In this document: positions 1-7,379 of the stretch, one piece after another
How positions within the stretch are numbered: the first letter of the stretch is position 1
How the letters are laid out: every line of letters begins with the position of its first letter
Assembly (NCBI RefSeq): GCF_003670115.1
Contig: NZ_QQTY01000002.1
Span: forward strand, 620,001-684,000
DNA from: Natronorubrum halophilum
GTDB taxonomy: Archaea; Halobacteriota; Halobacteria; Halobacteriales; Natrialbaceae
DNA length: 64,000 bases
Direction: 5' to 3'
Notes under the pieces: model-generated
The model's database searches: none
The model's input: the letters and a program-made list of their open reading frames with translations, nothing else
Told to the model about the DNA's origin: nothing
Translations under genes and position numbers: made by a program

Positions 1-2
1 GC

Positions 3-164
3 GCGTTCGCGAACCACGATCCCGTCGACTGTCTCGACGTCATCTCTGATCGCTGTCTCGCAGAAGACGTCCTCGGTGAGAACTGGCGTCGCGAGTATCG
101 ACGGCCACCCCTCGTTCAGAGTGAAAAACGTTCGATGCGCTTCGCGTGGTCAGCGTGGAACTGA
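3..164 (+). CDS. possible 3' end of an unidentified gene (partial)
   Basis: Reading frame 3 is open from the window edge to a TGA at 162-164. Its first 35 or so codons have GC-rich third positions and give plausible protein (AFANHDPVDCLDVISDRC, then GENWRREYRR). The last codons run through the first origin box at 106-129, so the true end of a conserved protein may lie earlier. I do not recognise a family. It could equally be a shadow frame. Confidence 0.25.
   Translation, partial: AFANHDPVDCLDVISDRCLAEDVLGENWRREYRRPPLVQSEKRSMRFAWSAWN
106..129 (-). repeat. origin recognition box 1
   Basis: On the minus strand it reads GTTTTTCACTCTGAACG followed by AGGGGTG. It shares the core CACTCTGAACG plus G-run with the boxes at 310, 454 and 773. 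Orc1/Cdc6 proteins bind such boxes through their winged-helix and AAA+ domains. Confidence 0.75.
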
Positions 165-309
165 TGCACCCGACCGGACCGATCGACTGCGGACGCGTCC
201 TCGACGGTCGCTCGAGTTCGCCGTCGAAGGATCTCGAAGGTATGGCGTCGGTCGGTTTTGGAGCCGCCATCGGGACCGATGACGGTCTCAGTTGACCACC
301 GGAGGGTGA

Positions 310-331
310 CACCCCTCGTTCAGAGTGAAAC
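310..331 (-). repeat. origin recognition box 2
   Basis: The minus strand reads GTTTCACTCTGAACGAGGGG then TG, the closest copy to the consensus of this set. Same orientation as box 1. Confidence 0.8.
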
Positions 332-453
332 GGGCGCGACGGTGTCGCCTGCGTTCGAGGGAAGGTATCCAACGTTCGGTTCGAACGGGAACTAGGAGAA
401 ATCGGACGCTGAAATTCTACGCTGAGAGACGATCCGTGGAACGCTGGTACCCA

Positions 454-476
454 CACCCCCCGTTCAGAGTGAAAAC
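454..476 (-). repeat. origin recognition box 3
   Basis: The minus strand reads GTTTTCACTCTGAACGGGGG then GTG. It differs from boxes 1 and 2 by G for A in the G-run. It is the copy nearest the AT-rich stretch on its left side. Confidence 0.8.
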
Positions 477-540
477 GGAACGCGATGGGGTGCCCCGAAA
501 ACGAGTAGCGGGACTCGAGACTAATTCTCACTATCTCTGT

Positions 541-656
541 CGAGATATGATATCCAATTCGAAGAGATCTTCCGGAAACAACATCCGGTATTAGAAGACA
601 TAATACTACTATGTTAGCTAGACAAGTGTTTCTAGAAGAAAGAGTGGTAAAAAACG
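541..656. other. AT-rich stretch, candidate duplex-unwinding element
   Basis: This stretch is markedly richer in A and T than anything around it, with runs such as TAATACTACTATGTTAGCTA and GGTAAAAAACGG. It lies between oppositely oriented origin boxes (454-476 and 773-795), where a haloarchaeal origin is expected to melt. Confidence 0.7.
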
Positions 657-772
657 GAGGCTGCGCTCCTCGAACTGCCGCTTCGATCGTTACCACTGTG
701 ATCGGAGATTAGACGCCGTTACGACGACAACCGCGTTCATAACCCGACGGCAGTCGCCGCAGCTTCGATCCC

Positions 773-795
773 GTTTTCACTCTGAACGGGGGGCG
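773..795 (+). repeat. origin recognition box 4 (inverted)
   Basis: The plus strand reads GTTTTCACTCTGAACGGGGG then GCG, nearly identical to box 3 but in the opposite orientation. With boxes 1-3 it brackets the AT-rich stretch. Confidence 0.8.
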
Positions 796-907
796 TAGGG
801 GTTCGACTCGAGACCATCACCGAGGTGGCAGTACAGTCTGCATGTGGGGTATCTCCCGATCGGGAGGAGACGGCCGAAAAGCCGGACAACGAAACGTCTG
901 GCGAGCC

Positions 908-941
908 GTTATCAGTCTGAACTACCTTCCATAGTTTTATT
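908..941 (+). promoter_or_regulatory. orc1 promoter with a half origin box
   Basis: A truncated box (CGTTATCAGTCTGAAC at 908-923, no G-run) lies about ten bases before a TATA-like AGTTTTAT (933-940). A start site some 27 bases downstream would fall on the ATG at 966 and give a leaderless message. The position of the half box suggests the initiator may regulate its own gene (inference). Confidence 0.5.
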
Positions 942-965
942 ATGTCTGTCTCCAAGAACGGAGAC

Positions 966-2249
966 ATGGCTGAACAGGCTGGGGACCCGCTCTTCCACTC
1001 TCACGACCCCATCTTTAATCGGAAGGAACTCCTCCACGTCGGTCACGTGCCCGACGAAGACCGCATCGTCGGTCGCGACGACGAGATTGAATCCGTCGCC
1101 GCCGAAGTCGGCGCGATCACGCGCGGTGATCCGCCGAACAACGTGATGATCTACGGCAAGACCGGCACCGGAAAGAGTCTTATCTCTCGACACGTGGCCA
1201 CTCGAGCGCAAAACGCCGCTCGAGGCAACGACATCGACTGCGGTGTTCTCTACGTCGACTGTTCCGAAGCGAACACGGAAACCCGTACGACGCGCCAGTT
1301 GGCGCTCAGTCTGAAAGATCAAACCGGCTATCAGGAGAGCATTCCGGTCCGCGGTGTCGGAACGATGGAGTACTACCAGCACATCTGGCAAATTCTCGAG
1401 GAGTGTTTTAACGCGATCATCGTCATCCTAGACGAGATCGATAAGCTGGACAACAGTAACATCCTGATGCAGCTCTCGCGCGCTCGAGAAGCCCAGAAGA
1501 CGGACGCATACATCGGCGTTATCGGAATCAGTAACAAGGTCAAGTACCGCGAGACGCTCGACGAGCGCATCGACAGCAGCTTCGGTCACCGGGAGCTGTT
1601 TTTCCACCCCTACGACGCCTCGCAGCTCCGCGAAATCATGCGCAACCGCGAGGACGCCTTCCAGCCTGACGTCCTGGAGGGCGGCACGATCGAACTCTGT
1701 GCGGCGCTGGCCGCCAAGAAACACGGCGACGCTCGGAAGGCGATCGAGATCCTCAAGGAAGCCGGCGAACTCGCTCGTCGCACCGGTTCGGAAACCGTCT
1801 CCGAGAGCCACATCCAGCAGGCCCAGGAAGTCGCCGAGATCAACCGGATCGAAGAACTCACGAGCGGCGCGACCGTCCACGCGAAACTCGCCCTGTACGC
1901 GCTGGCGAGTCGCATCATCACCGGCGACCGCGAGACGCATAAGACGCGGAAGATCTACGAGCGATACGTCAGTATCTGCGACCTAGTCGCCACCGATCCG
2001 ATCACCGAGAACGGCCTCTATCGACAGCTCAAGGAACAGGCCTTCCTCGGCGTCATCGAGTCCGAAAAGACCGGCGGCGGCCGCTCCCAGGGGAGTTACC
2101 TTCTGCACCGCCTCGTCACCGACCCGAAACACATCATCAAGGCAGTTCGACGGGACAGCTCGCTCGAGGACTTGCCGACGTACGATCGACTCGGCGATAG
2201 CGCAAGCGCGACGGCGGAGCGTGACGCCGAACTCTCCTCGTTCTCCTGA
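966..2249 (+). CDS. orc1: Orc1/Cdc6 family replication initiator
   Basis: AAA+ ATPase that binds origin boxes, opens the origin and loads the MCM helicase. Walker A GKTGTGKS lies near residues 64-71, Walker B VILDEID near 153-159, a sensor-1 stretch GISNK near 187, sensor-2 GDARKAIEIL near 260, and a C-terminal winged-helix domain from about 310 to 410. The 427-residue length is usual. I chose ATG 966 because it lies about 27 bases after a TATA-like box; an in-frame ATG at 942 would add eight residues. The gene adjoins its presumed cognate boxes. Haloarchaea carry several orc paralogues and the number cannot be assigned. Confidence 0.95.
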   Translation: MAEQAGDPLFHSHDPIFNRKELLHVGHVPDEDRIVGRDDEIESVAAEVGAITRGDPPNNVMIYGKTGTGKSLISRHVATRAQNAARGNDIDCGVLYVDCSEANTETRTTRQLALSLKDQTGYQESIPVRGVGTMEYYQHIWQILEECFNAIIVILDEIDKLDNSNILMQLSRAREAQKTDAYIGVIGISNKVKYRETLDERIDSSFGHRELFFHPYDASQLREIMRNREDAFQPDVLEGGTIELCAALAAKKHGDARKAIEILKEAGELARRTGSETVSESHIQQAQEVAEINRIEELTSGATVHAKLALYALASRIITGDRETHKTRKIYERYVSICDLVATDPITENGLYRQLKEQAFLGVIESEKTGGGRSQGSYLLHRLVTDPKHIIKAVRRDSSLEDLPTYDRLGDSASATAERDAELSSFS

Positions 2250-2341
2250 GCCGTTTACCGGCCCGAACCTCACTGCCGGAACTCGTGCGGTGGTTTCCAA
2301 CGGAGAATCGGCCGCGATTGGCGTGGACCCCGCCACACTCC

Positions 2342-2365
2342 GTTACAGTCTGAACGAGGGGTGTG
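2342..2365 (+). repeat. origin recognition box 5, downstream of orc1
   Basis: Reads GTTACAGTCTGAACGAGGGG then TGTG, matching the CTGAACGAGGGGTG half exactly but with a different left half (ACAGT instead of TCACT). It lies beyond the orc1 stop, so boxes flank the initiator gene on both sides. Confidence 0.65.
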
Positions 2366-2394
2366 GGCGCTCGCTCGTACTGACGCTCGCGGCG

Positions 2395-2557
2395 ATCTCA
2401 CCGGCCTACGGCCGGAGTTGCTGCGCCTCGTGCGCTGCAGCCGAAGTCCCCGCACCTCGTGCGTTGCGACCGGAGTTTTCGCGTCTCGTGCGCTACAGCC
2501 GTAATCTCCACACCACGTGCGCTACGGCCAGAATCCCCGCGTCTCGTGGGCCTCGGC
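2395..2557. repeat. 29-bp degenerate tandem repeat overlapping the gdh 3' end
   Basis: Units start at 2424, 2453, 2482 and 2511, each exactly 29 bases, built on CTCGTGCGCTACAGCCG. A decayed unit precedes at 2395 and a partial unit at 2540-2557 lies inside the glutamate dehydrogenase coding sequence. The fourth unit contains the gdh stop codon (2522-2524). The array looks like copies of the last bases of gdh spread downstream, and 29 is not a multiple of three. Confidence 0.75.
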
Positions 2558-3793
2558 GATCCGCTCGAGGGCCACGATATACGTCGCGTCGCGCCAGGTC
2601 ACGTCCCGCGCCTCGTACTCTTTGCGAACGGCGTTCCAGGCCCGGAGCATCTCGGTCTCGAGTTCTTCGTTGACGCGCTCGAGACGCCACGATCGGCGGT
2701 TGATGTCCTGGAGCCATTCGAAGTAGCTGACCGTGACGCCGCCGGCGTTGGCGATGATGTCCGGTATCACGCGAATTCCGCGCTCTTCGAGGATCTGGTC
2801 GGCGCTCGAGGTCGTCGGTCCGTTGGCTCCTTCGACGATCACGTCTGCGGAGACGTCACGGGCGTTTTCCCGAGTGAGGACGTTCCCGATCGCAGCGGGA
2901 ATGAGAACGTCGACGTCTAACTCGAGGAGTTCGTCGTTCGTGAGCGTCTCGGGTGCCTCGTAGCCGGAGACCATCCCCGGCGTTTCGTCGTGATCTTCGA
3001 CGTCGTTGGTGTCGAGTCCGTCGGGATCGTAGATCGCGCCATCGACGTCCGAAACGGCGACGACGGAGGCTCCGAGATCGTCGAGGTATCGGGCAGCGTT
3101 GGCTCCGACGCTCCCGAACCCTTGGACGGCGACCGTCGTCTCCTCGATGTCCCAGTCGTAGTACTGGATCGTCTCTCGAGTAACGATGCCGACGCTCCGT
3201 CCGGGCGCTTCTTCGCGGCCGTACGAACCGCCGACGACGGGTGGTTTACCGGTGACGATACCGGGGGTCGTTTCGCCTTCCTGCATCGAGTAGGCGTCCA
3301 TGAACCAGGCCATCGTTTGCGGACCGGTCCCCATGTCGGGTGCGGGGATGTCCCGCATCGGACCGATAACTGGACGGAGTTCCTCCGCGAAGCGCCGAGT
3401 GAGTCGTTCCTTCTCGTCGGTGCTGAGTTCCTTCGGATCGACGACGACGCCGCCTTTGCCGCCGCCGAAGGGGATGTCCATCACGGCGCACTTCCAGGTC
3501 ATCCACATCGACAGCCCGACGCACTCCTCCTCGCTCACGTCGGGGTGGTAGCGCAACCCGCCCTTGTACGGCCCGCGAACGCTGTCGTGGTGGGCGCGAT
3601 ACCCCGTGTACATCTCTCTGGAGCCGTCGTCGCGCTCGAGGGGTACCGTCACGCGATAGACGCTCGTGGGATGCCACAGCCGTTCGATGACCCCCTCGTC
3701 GACGTCGAGGTGGGCGGCCGCCCGCTCGAGTTGGCGGCGGGCCGTTTCGACCGCGCTTTCGGGCTCGTCCGCTTTTGTATCTGAGACAGTCAT
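2522..3793 (-). CDS. gdhA: glutamate dehydrogenase (Glu/Leu/Phe/Val dehydrogenase family)
   Basis: Interconverts glutamate and 2-oxoglutarate plus ammonia with NAD(P). The 423-residue protein has the dimerisation/substrate domain at about 40-165 with the lysine motifs YKGGLRYHP (Lys77) and [12 protein letters not shown] (Lys113), then a Rossmann domain with [14 protein letters not shown] from about 220. The C terminus overlaps a 29-bp tandem repeat. It is convergent with orc1. Coenzyme preference cannot be read from sequence alone. The next gene, a semialdehyde dehydrogenase, is divergent and may share glutamate/GABA metabolism. Confidence 0.93.
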   Translation of the reverse strand: MTVSDTKADEPESAVETARRQLERAAAHLDVDEGVIERLWHPTSVYRVTVPLERDDGSREMYTGYRAHHDSVRGPYKGGLRYHPDVSEEECVGLSMWMTWKCAVMDIPFGGGKGGVVVDPKELSTDEKERLTRRFAEELRPVIGPMRDIPAPDMGTGPQTMAWFMDAYSMQEGETTPGIVTGKPPVVGGSYGREEAPGRSVGIVTRETIQYYDWDIEETTVAVQGFGSVGANAARYLDDLGASVVAVSDVDGAIYDPDGLDTNDVEDHDETPGMVSGYEAPETLTNDELLELDVDVLIPAAIGNVLTRENARDVSADVIVEGANGPTTSSADQILEERGIRVIPDIIANAGGVTVSYFEWLQDINRRSWRLERVNEELETEMLRAWNAVRKEYEARDVTWRDATYIVALERIAEAHETRGFWP

Positions 3794-3950
3794 CGTTGTG
3801 AGTCCGTCTACGTCGTGACCGCCGAAGTACGTCGGCTTGCCAACTCACCCTCTCGTCGGGCGAGTGCTCGCGTCCGTCGCCCCCTCACTCGAGTCGTCCC
3901 TTCCATAGCCACCCTCACGTTTGAAGCGCCTCCTCGTGGTCGACTCTCCC

Positions 3951-5351
3951 ATGTCGATCGAGAGCCAGAATCCGGCGACCGGTGAAGTAGTCGACACCTT
4001 CGACGAGACCTCGAACGAGGACCGGGAGCGCCATCTCGAGCGAGCGATCGAGACCTTCGAGGAGTGGCGGGACACGCCGGTCGAGCACCGCCAGCAGTTG
4101 CTGTCGACGGCGGCGGACGTGCTCCGCGACGGGGCCGACGAGTACGCCGAACTGATGACCCGCGAGATGGGCAAGCCGATCGGACAGGCTCACGACGAGG
4201 TCGAGAAGTGCGCGTGGGTCTGTGAGTACTACGCCGAACACGCCGCCGAGTTCCTCGCGGACGACGTCGTCGCCGGCGAGCCGAACGCTCGCACGCTGAT
4301 CGCCTATCAGCCGCTGGGGCCGATCCTGGCGATCATGCCGTGGAACTTCCCCTTCTGGCAGGTGTTTCGCTTCGCCGCGCCGAATCTCGTTGCGGGCAAC
4401 GTGGGCCTGCTAAAACACGCCTCGAACGTCCCCGGCTGCGCGAAGGCAATCGAGGACATCTTCCGCGAGGCGGGGTTCCCCGAGGGCGCGTTCACCGCCC
4501 TCCTGATTAGCTCCGACGAGATCGACGACGTGATCGCGGACGACCGGATCAGGGGCGTCACCCTTACCGGCAGCGACGGCGCGGGCCGCGCGGTCGCCGA
4601 AACCGCCGGCAGCGAACTGAAGACGAGCGTGCTCGAACTCGGCGGCAGCGACCCCTTCGTCGTCCTCGAGGACGCGCCGATGGAGAAAACAGTCGAGACG
4701 GCGGTTCAGGCGCGGCTCATCAACTCCGGCCAGTCCTGTATCGCGGCGAAGCGCTTCATCGTCGTCGACGACGTCTACGACGAGTTCGTCGACCGGTTCG
4801 TCGAGGCCATGGACGAGCAAACCGTCGGCGACCCGATCGACGAGGACACCGACCTCGGCCCGCAGGCCCGCGAGGATCTCATGGAGGACCTTCACGGGCA
4901 GGTCGAGGAGACGCTCGAGGCGGGCGGCGAGTGTCGCCTCGGCGGCGAGCCGATGGACCGCGACGGCGCGTTCTACCCGCCGACGGTGCTGACGGACGTT
5001 CCCGAAGACGCACCCGCAGATCGCGAAGAACTGTTCGGACCCGTCGCGACCGTCTTTCGGGTGCCCGACGAAGCGGCCGCGATAGAGAAAGCCAACGACA
5101 CCCGCTTCGGTCTCGGCGCGAGCGTCTGGACGGAAGACCTAGCGCGCGGCGAGCGGGTCGCCCGCCGGTTCGAGTCGGGACTCGCCTTCGTAAACGAACT
5201 CGTCAAGTCCGACCCCCGACTGCCCTTCGGCGGCGTGAAGGACTCGGGCTACGGTCGCGAACTCGCCCGGGACGGGATCCGGGAGTTCGTGAACGCGAAG
5301 ACGATCTGGGTTCAACACGAAGCCGGCGAAGAAACCGGAATGGTCGAGTGA
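3951..5351 (+). CDS. aldehyde dehydrogenase, succinate-semialdehyde dehydrogenase type
   Basis: NAD(P)-dependent oxidation of an aldehyde to the acid, most like succinate-semialdehyde dehydrogenases. 466 residues from ATG 3951; an in-frame TTG at 3921 would add ten residues not typical of the family. Visible are PWNFPFWQ (near 130), Lys155 in LLKHAS, Glu229 in LELGGSDPF and the nucleophile Cys262/263 in SGQSCIAAKRF, and the C-terminal PFGGVKDSGYGRE. It lies divergent to glutamate dehydrogenase. Substrate is inferred from family resemblance. Confidence 0.88.
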   Translation: MSIESQNPATGEVVDTFDETSNEDRERHLERAIETFEEWRDTPVEHRQQLLSTAADVLRDGADEYAELMTREMGKPIGQAHDEVEKCAWVCEYYAEHAAEFLADDVVAGEPNARTLIAYQPLGPILAIMPWNFPFWQVFRFAAPNLVAGNVGLLKHASNVPGCAKAIEDIFREAGFPEGAFTALLISSDEIDDVIADDRIRGVTLTGSDGAGRAVAETAGSELKTSVLELGGSDPFVVLEDAPMEKTVETAVQARLINSGQSCIAAKRFIVVDDVYDEFVDRFVEAMDEQTVGDPIDEDTDLGPQAREDLMEDLHGQVEETLEAGGECRLGGEPMDRDGAFYPPTVLTDVPEDAPADREELFGPVATVFRVPDEAAAIEKANDTRFGLGASVWTEDLARGERVARRFESGLAFVNELVKSDPRLPFGGVKDSGYGRELARDGIREFVNAKTIWVQHEAGEETGMVE

Positions 5352-5462
5352 TACGGATCGTTGTACCGTTTTACCCGTGATCGCTCGACCGGGCTAGCGA
5401 TCACCGGTAACGAATTACGACGGACCGTATGAGTGAGCGCTGACCCCTCGGCGAGCACCACG

Positions 5463-5469
5463 CTTTTGC
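5463..5469 (+). promoter_or_regulatory. TATA-like box for the MaoC gene
   Basis: CTTTTGC centred 27 bases before ATG 5493, the spacing expected for a leaderless haloarchaeal transcript. This supports the internal ATG over the upstream in-frame start at 5433. Confidence 0.45.
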
Positions 5470-5492
5470 CGTCGCTGTGCGACCTCGAACCT

Positions 5493-5954
5493 ATGACCGG
5501 ACTGTACTACGAGGAGTTCACCGTCGGGGAGACGATCGAACACGAACGTCGGCGGACGATTTCCGAGAGCGACAACCAGCGATTCTGCGATATGACGATG
5601 AACCAGCAGCCCTTGCACCTGGACGGGGAGTTCGCGGCCGAGACCGAGTTCGGCGAGCGACTGGTCAACGGCCTCTACACGATGTCGCTGGCCGTCGGCC
5701 TCTCCATTCCGGAGACGACCGACGGAACGATCGTCGCGAACCTCTCCTACGACGACGTCGAGCATCCGAACCCGGTCTTTCACGGCGACACGATCCGCGC
5801 CCGATCGACGGTGACGGACAAACGCGAGACCAGCGACGGCGAGCGCGGCGTCGTCACCATGCGCGTCGAGGCGTTCACGCAGGACGACGACCTCGTCTGC
5901 GAGTTCGATCGAACCGTGCTCTCGCTGAAACGCGAGCATGAGACGGTGGACTGA
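5493..5954 (+). CDS. MaoC-like hot-dog dehydratase
   Basis: 153-residue single hot-dog protein of the MaoC / (R)-enoyl-CoA hydratase-like group. The catalytic-loop motif appears as MNQQPLHLD followed by FGERLVNG, corresponding to the D/N-x-x-P-x-H-x-D and FGxxIxHG hydratase signature; the usual catalytic Asp is replaced by Asn in this reading, so activity is uncertain. ATG 5493 is preferred over 5433 because the N terminus MTGLYYEEFTVGE matches the family and a TATA-like box lies 27 bases upstream. The next gene begins three bases after its stop. Confidence 0.82.
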   Translation: MTGLYYEEFTVGETIEHERRRTISESDNQRFCDMTMNQQPLHLDGEFAAETEFGERLVNGLYTMSLAVGLSIPETTDGTIVANLSYDDVEHPNPVFHGDTIRARSTVTDKRETSDGERGVVTMRVEAFTQDDDLVCEFDRTVLSLKREHETVD

Positions 5955-5957
5955 ACG

Positions 5958-6650
5958 ATGGCTGCACCATCATCGATCGACGATCAGGACCTCGAGTGGC
6001 TGTCGCTGGACGACAGCGAGTCCGTGCTCTGGTCCGGCGAGCCGGACCGTCGGACGATCGTACCGACGGCGTTACTCCTCGTGTTGCCGGTTCTCGCGCT
6101 CGCTGTCGTCCCGTTCAACTGGGTTGCGGGAATCGGTCTCACCGCCGTCCTGACACTCTTTACCGTTCCGACCGTCGCCTGGGCCGTTCTCTGGGTCCGG
6201 AGCACGGACTACGTCGTCACCTCGAACGGACTGTACGCGAAACACGGGGTCCTCTCGCGGGACGTCAAACGGATCGACTTCGAGAAGGTTCAAAACACCT
6301 CCTACAGCCAGAGCGCACTCGGGACGCACTTCGGGTACGGCCACGTCGAGGTTAGCTCCGCGGGCGGCTCGGGCGTCGAGATGCGGTTCCGATCCGTTCC
6401 ATCCCCGCGGGAGATCCAGCAACTGATCAGCAGCCGCGTGAAACCGGCTCGATCGCCGGATCGAACCGACGCGAAGCGCACGGACGACGACGTGCTCGAG
6501 GAGATTCTCGCGGAACTCCGAGCGATTCGATCGACGCTGGAAGGCGGTACTGGTACCCCAGGCCGGTCGGACGAATCGCGGTCGACCGCTGCCTCGAGCG
6601 AGGGCGTCACCTTCGAGCGCGAGTCCTCCGACGGGGACGCGTCGAACTGA
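5958..6650 (+). CDS. PH-domain (bPH2/YdbS-like) membrane protein
   Basis: 230 residues. Two hydrophobic helices at about 33-75 (TALLLVLPVLALAVV and a second segment) precede a bacterial-type PH domain at about 78-150 with the typical TSNGLYAKHGVLSRDVKRI and FGYGHVEVSSAGG segments. A Ser/Asp-rich tail follows from about 155. Such proteins sit in the cytoplasmic membrane; their ligand is unknown. It starts three bases after the MaoC stop and is probably cotranscribed. Confidence 0.8.
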   Translation: MAAPSSIDDQDLEWLSLDDSESVLWSGEPDRRTIVPTALLLVLPVLALAVVPFNWVAGIGLTAVLTLFTVPTVAWAVLWVRSTDYVVTSNGLYAKHGVLSRDVKRIDFEKVQNTSYSQSALGTHFGYGHVEVSSAGGSGVEMRFRSVPSPREIQQLISSRVKPARSPDRTDAKRTDDDVLEEILAELRAIRSTLEGGTGTPGRSDESRSTAASSEGVTFERESSDGDASN

Positions 6651-6750
6651 GGGGTCACACCGACCGAATCCGGTTTCGTGACCCGACTATATCGCGCCTC
6701 GCGTCGACCAAATCGCGTCTCGCGGTCCAACTCGAGCGCGTAGGGATCCC

Positions 6751-7101
6751 TCAGGTCGCCATCGAGATCATGTACAGGTTGATACAGACGGCGATCACCC
6801 ACGGGATCGCGAGTCCGGCGGGAACGATGGGGCGGTAGGCTTCGGGGAGCATGGGTCGACAGATCAATCCGATACCGACCGCCACCCCTTTTAGCGCGAG
6901 CATGCCGGCGAGCCCGTGCCCCTCGATCGCGCCGCGGGCGACCGGGTTCGATTCGGCCAGCCCCAGATGGAGGCCGGCGAACGTCGTCACGACGTCGCCG
7001 ACTAACGAAAGCACGACGAGCGCCCAGAGCGCTCGCTCGAGGGATTCCGGTGTCGTATTGCCCGGTAGCTGATAGCGCGGATACGCGCCGTCGGAACTCA
7101 T
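6751..7101 (-). CDS. DUF5658-like polytopic membrane protein
   Basis: 116 residues from ATG 7101; a longer in-frame start at 7167 adds a hydrophilic segment unlike the family. Three hydrophobic helices are visible, with GDVVTTFAGLHLGLAESNP, the conserved Asp-plus-Glu-Asn-Pro pattern of the DUF5658 group, in the first. Function unknown. No operon partner: its neighbours face other ways. Confidence 0.7.
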   Translation of the reverse strand: MSSDGAYPRYQLPGNTTPESLERALWALVVLSLVGDVVTTFAGLHLGLAESNPVARGAIEGHGLAGMLALKGVAVGIGLICRPMLPEAYRPIVPAGLAIPWVIAVCINLYMISMAT

Positions 7102-7379
7102 AGTCTCCCCGCCGGAGTCGAACCGGTCGTCAGCGGCGTCGACCGTCGGGAGCCCGCCCGTCCGCACGCGACGGTTTCACCACTCCGGATATTGTTATGC
7201 TAACCGTAGACGTCACTCGAGTACCGTCGCAGGCGGGTAACCGGCGCAAAACGTCTCGAAACGGTCTCGAGTGAGCGGACGTTCGCTCGAAGTCCACGAA
7301 CCGACGTCCCGCCGCTGATCGAAAACGAGTAGCCGACACCCTCACGCAAAGCGAAACCCGTCGGTAGCGCGCCCCCGTC

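Larger units (their letters stand above)
100..800. other. candidate chromosomal replication origin
   Basis: Three copies of an origin-recognition-box-like motif (minus-strand sense) lie left of an AT-rich stretch at about 541-656, and a fourth copy in the opposite sense lies to its right at 773-795. The orc1/cdc6 gene follows directly. This box/AT-rich/box arrangement beside an initiator gene is the known architecture of haloarchaeal oriC regions. The 165-941 stretch has no convincing gene. That it is active is inference. Confidence 0.85.

Noticed and set aside
106-795. CRISPR-like array from repeated words near the left edge
   Set aside because: Spacing is irregular (204, 144 and 319 bases) and orientation flips, unlike CRISPR; the repeats fit origin recognition boxes.
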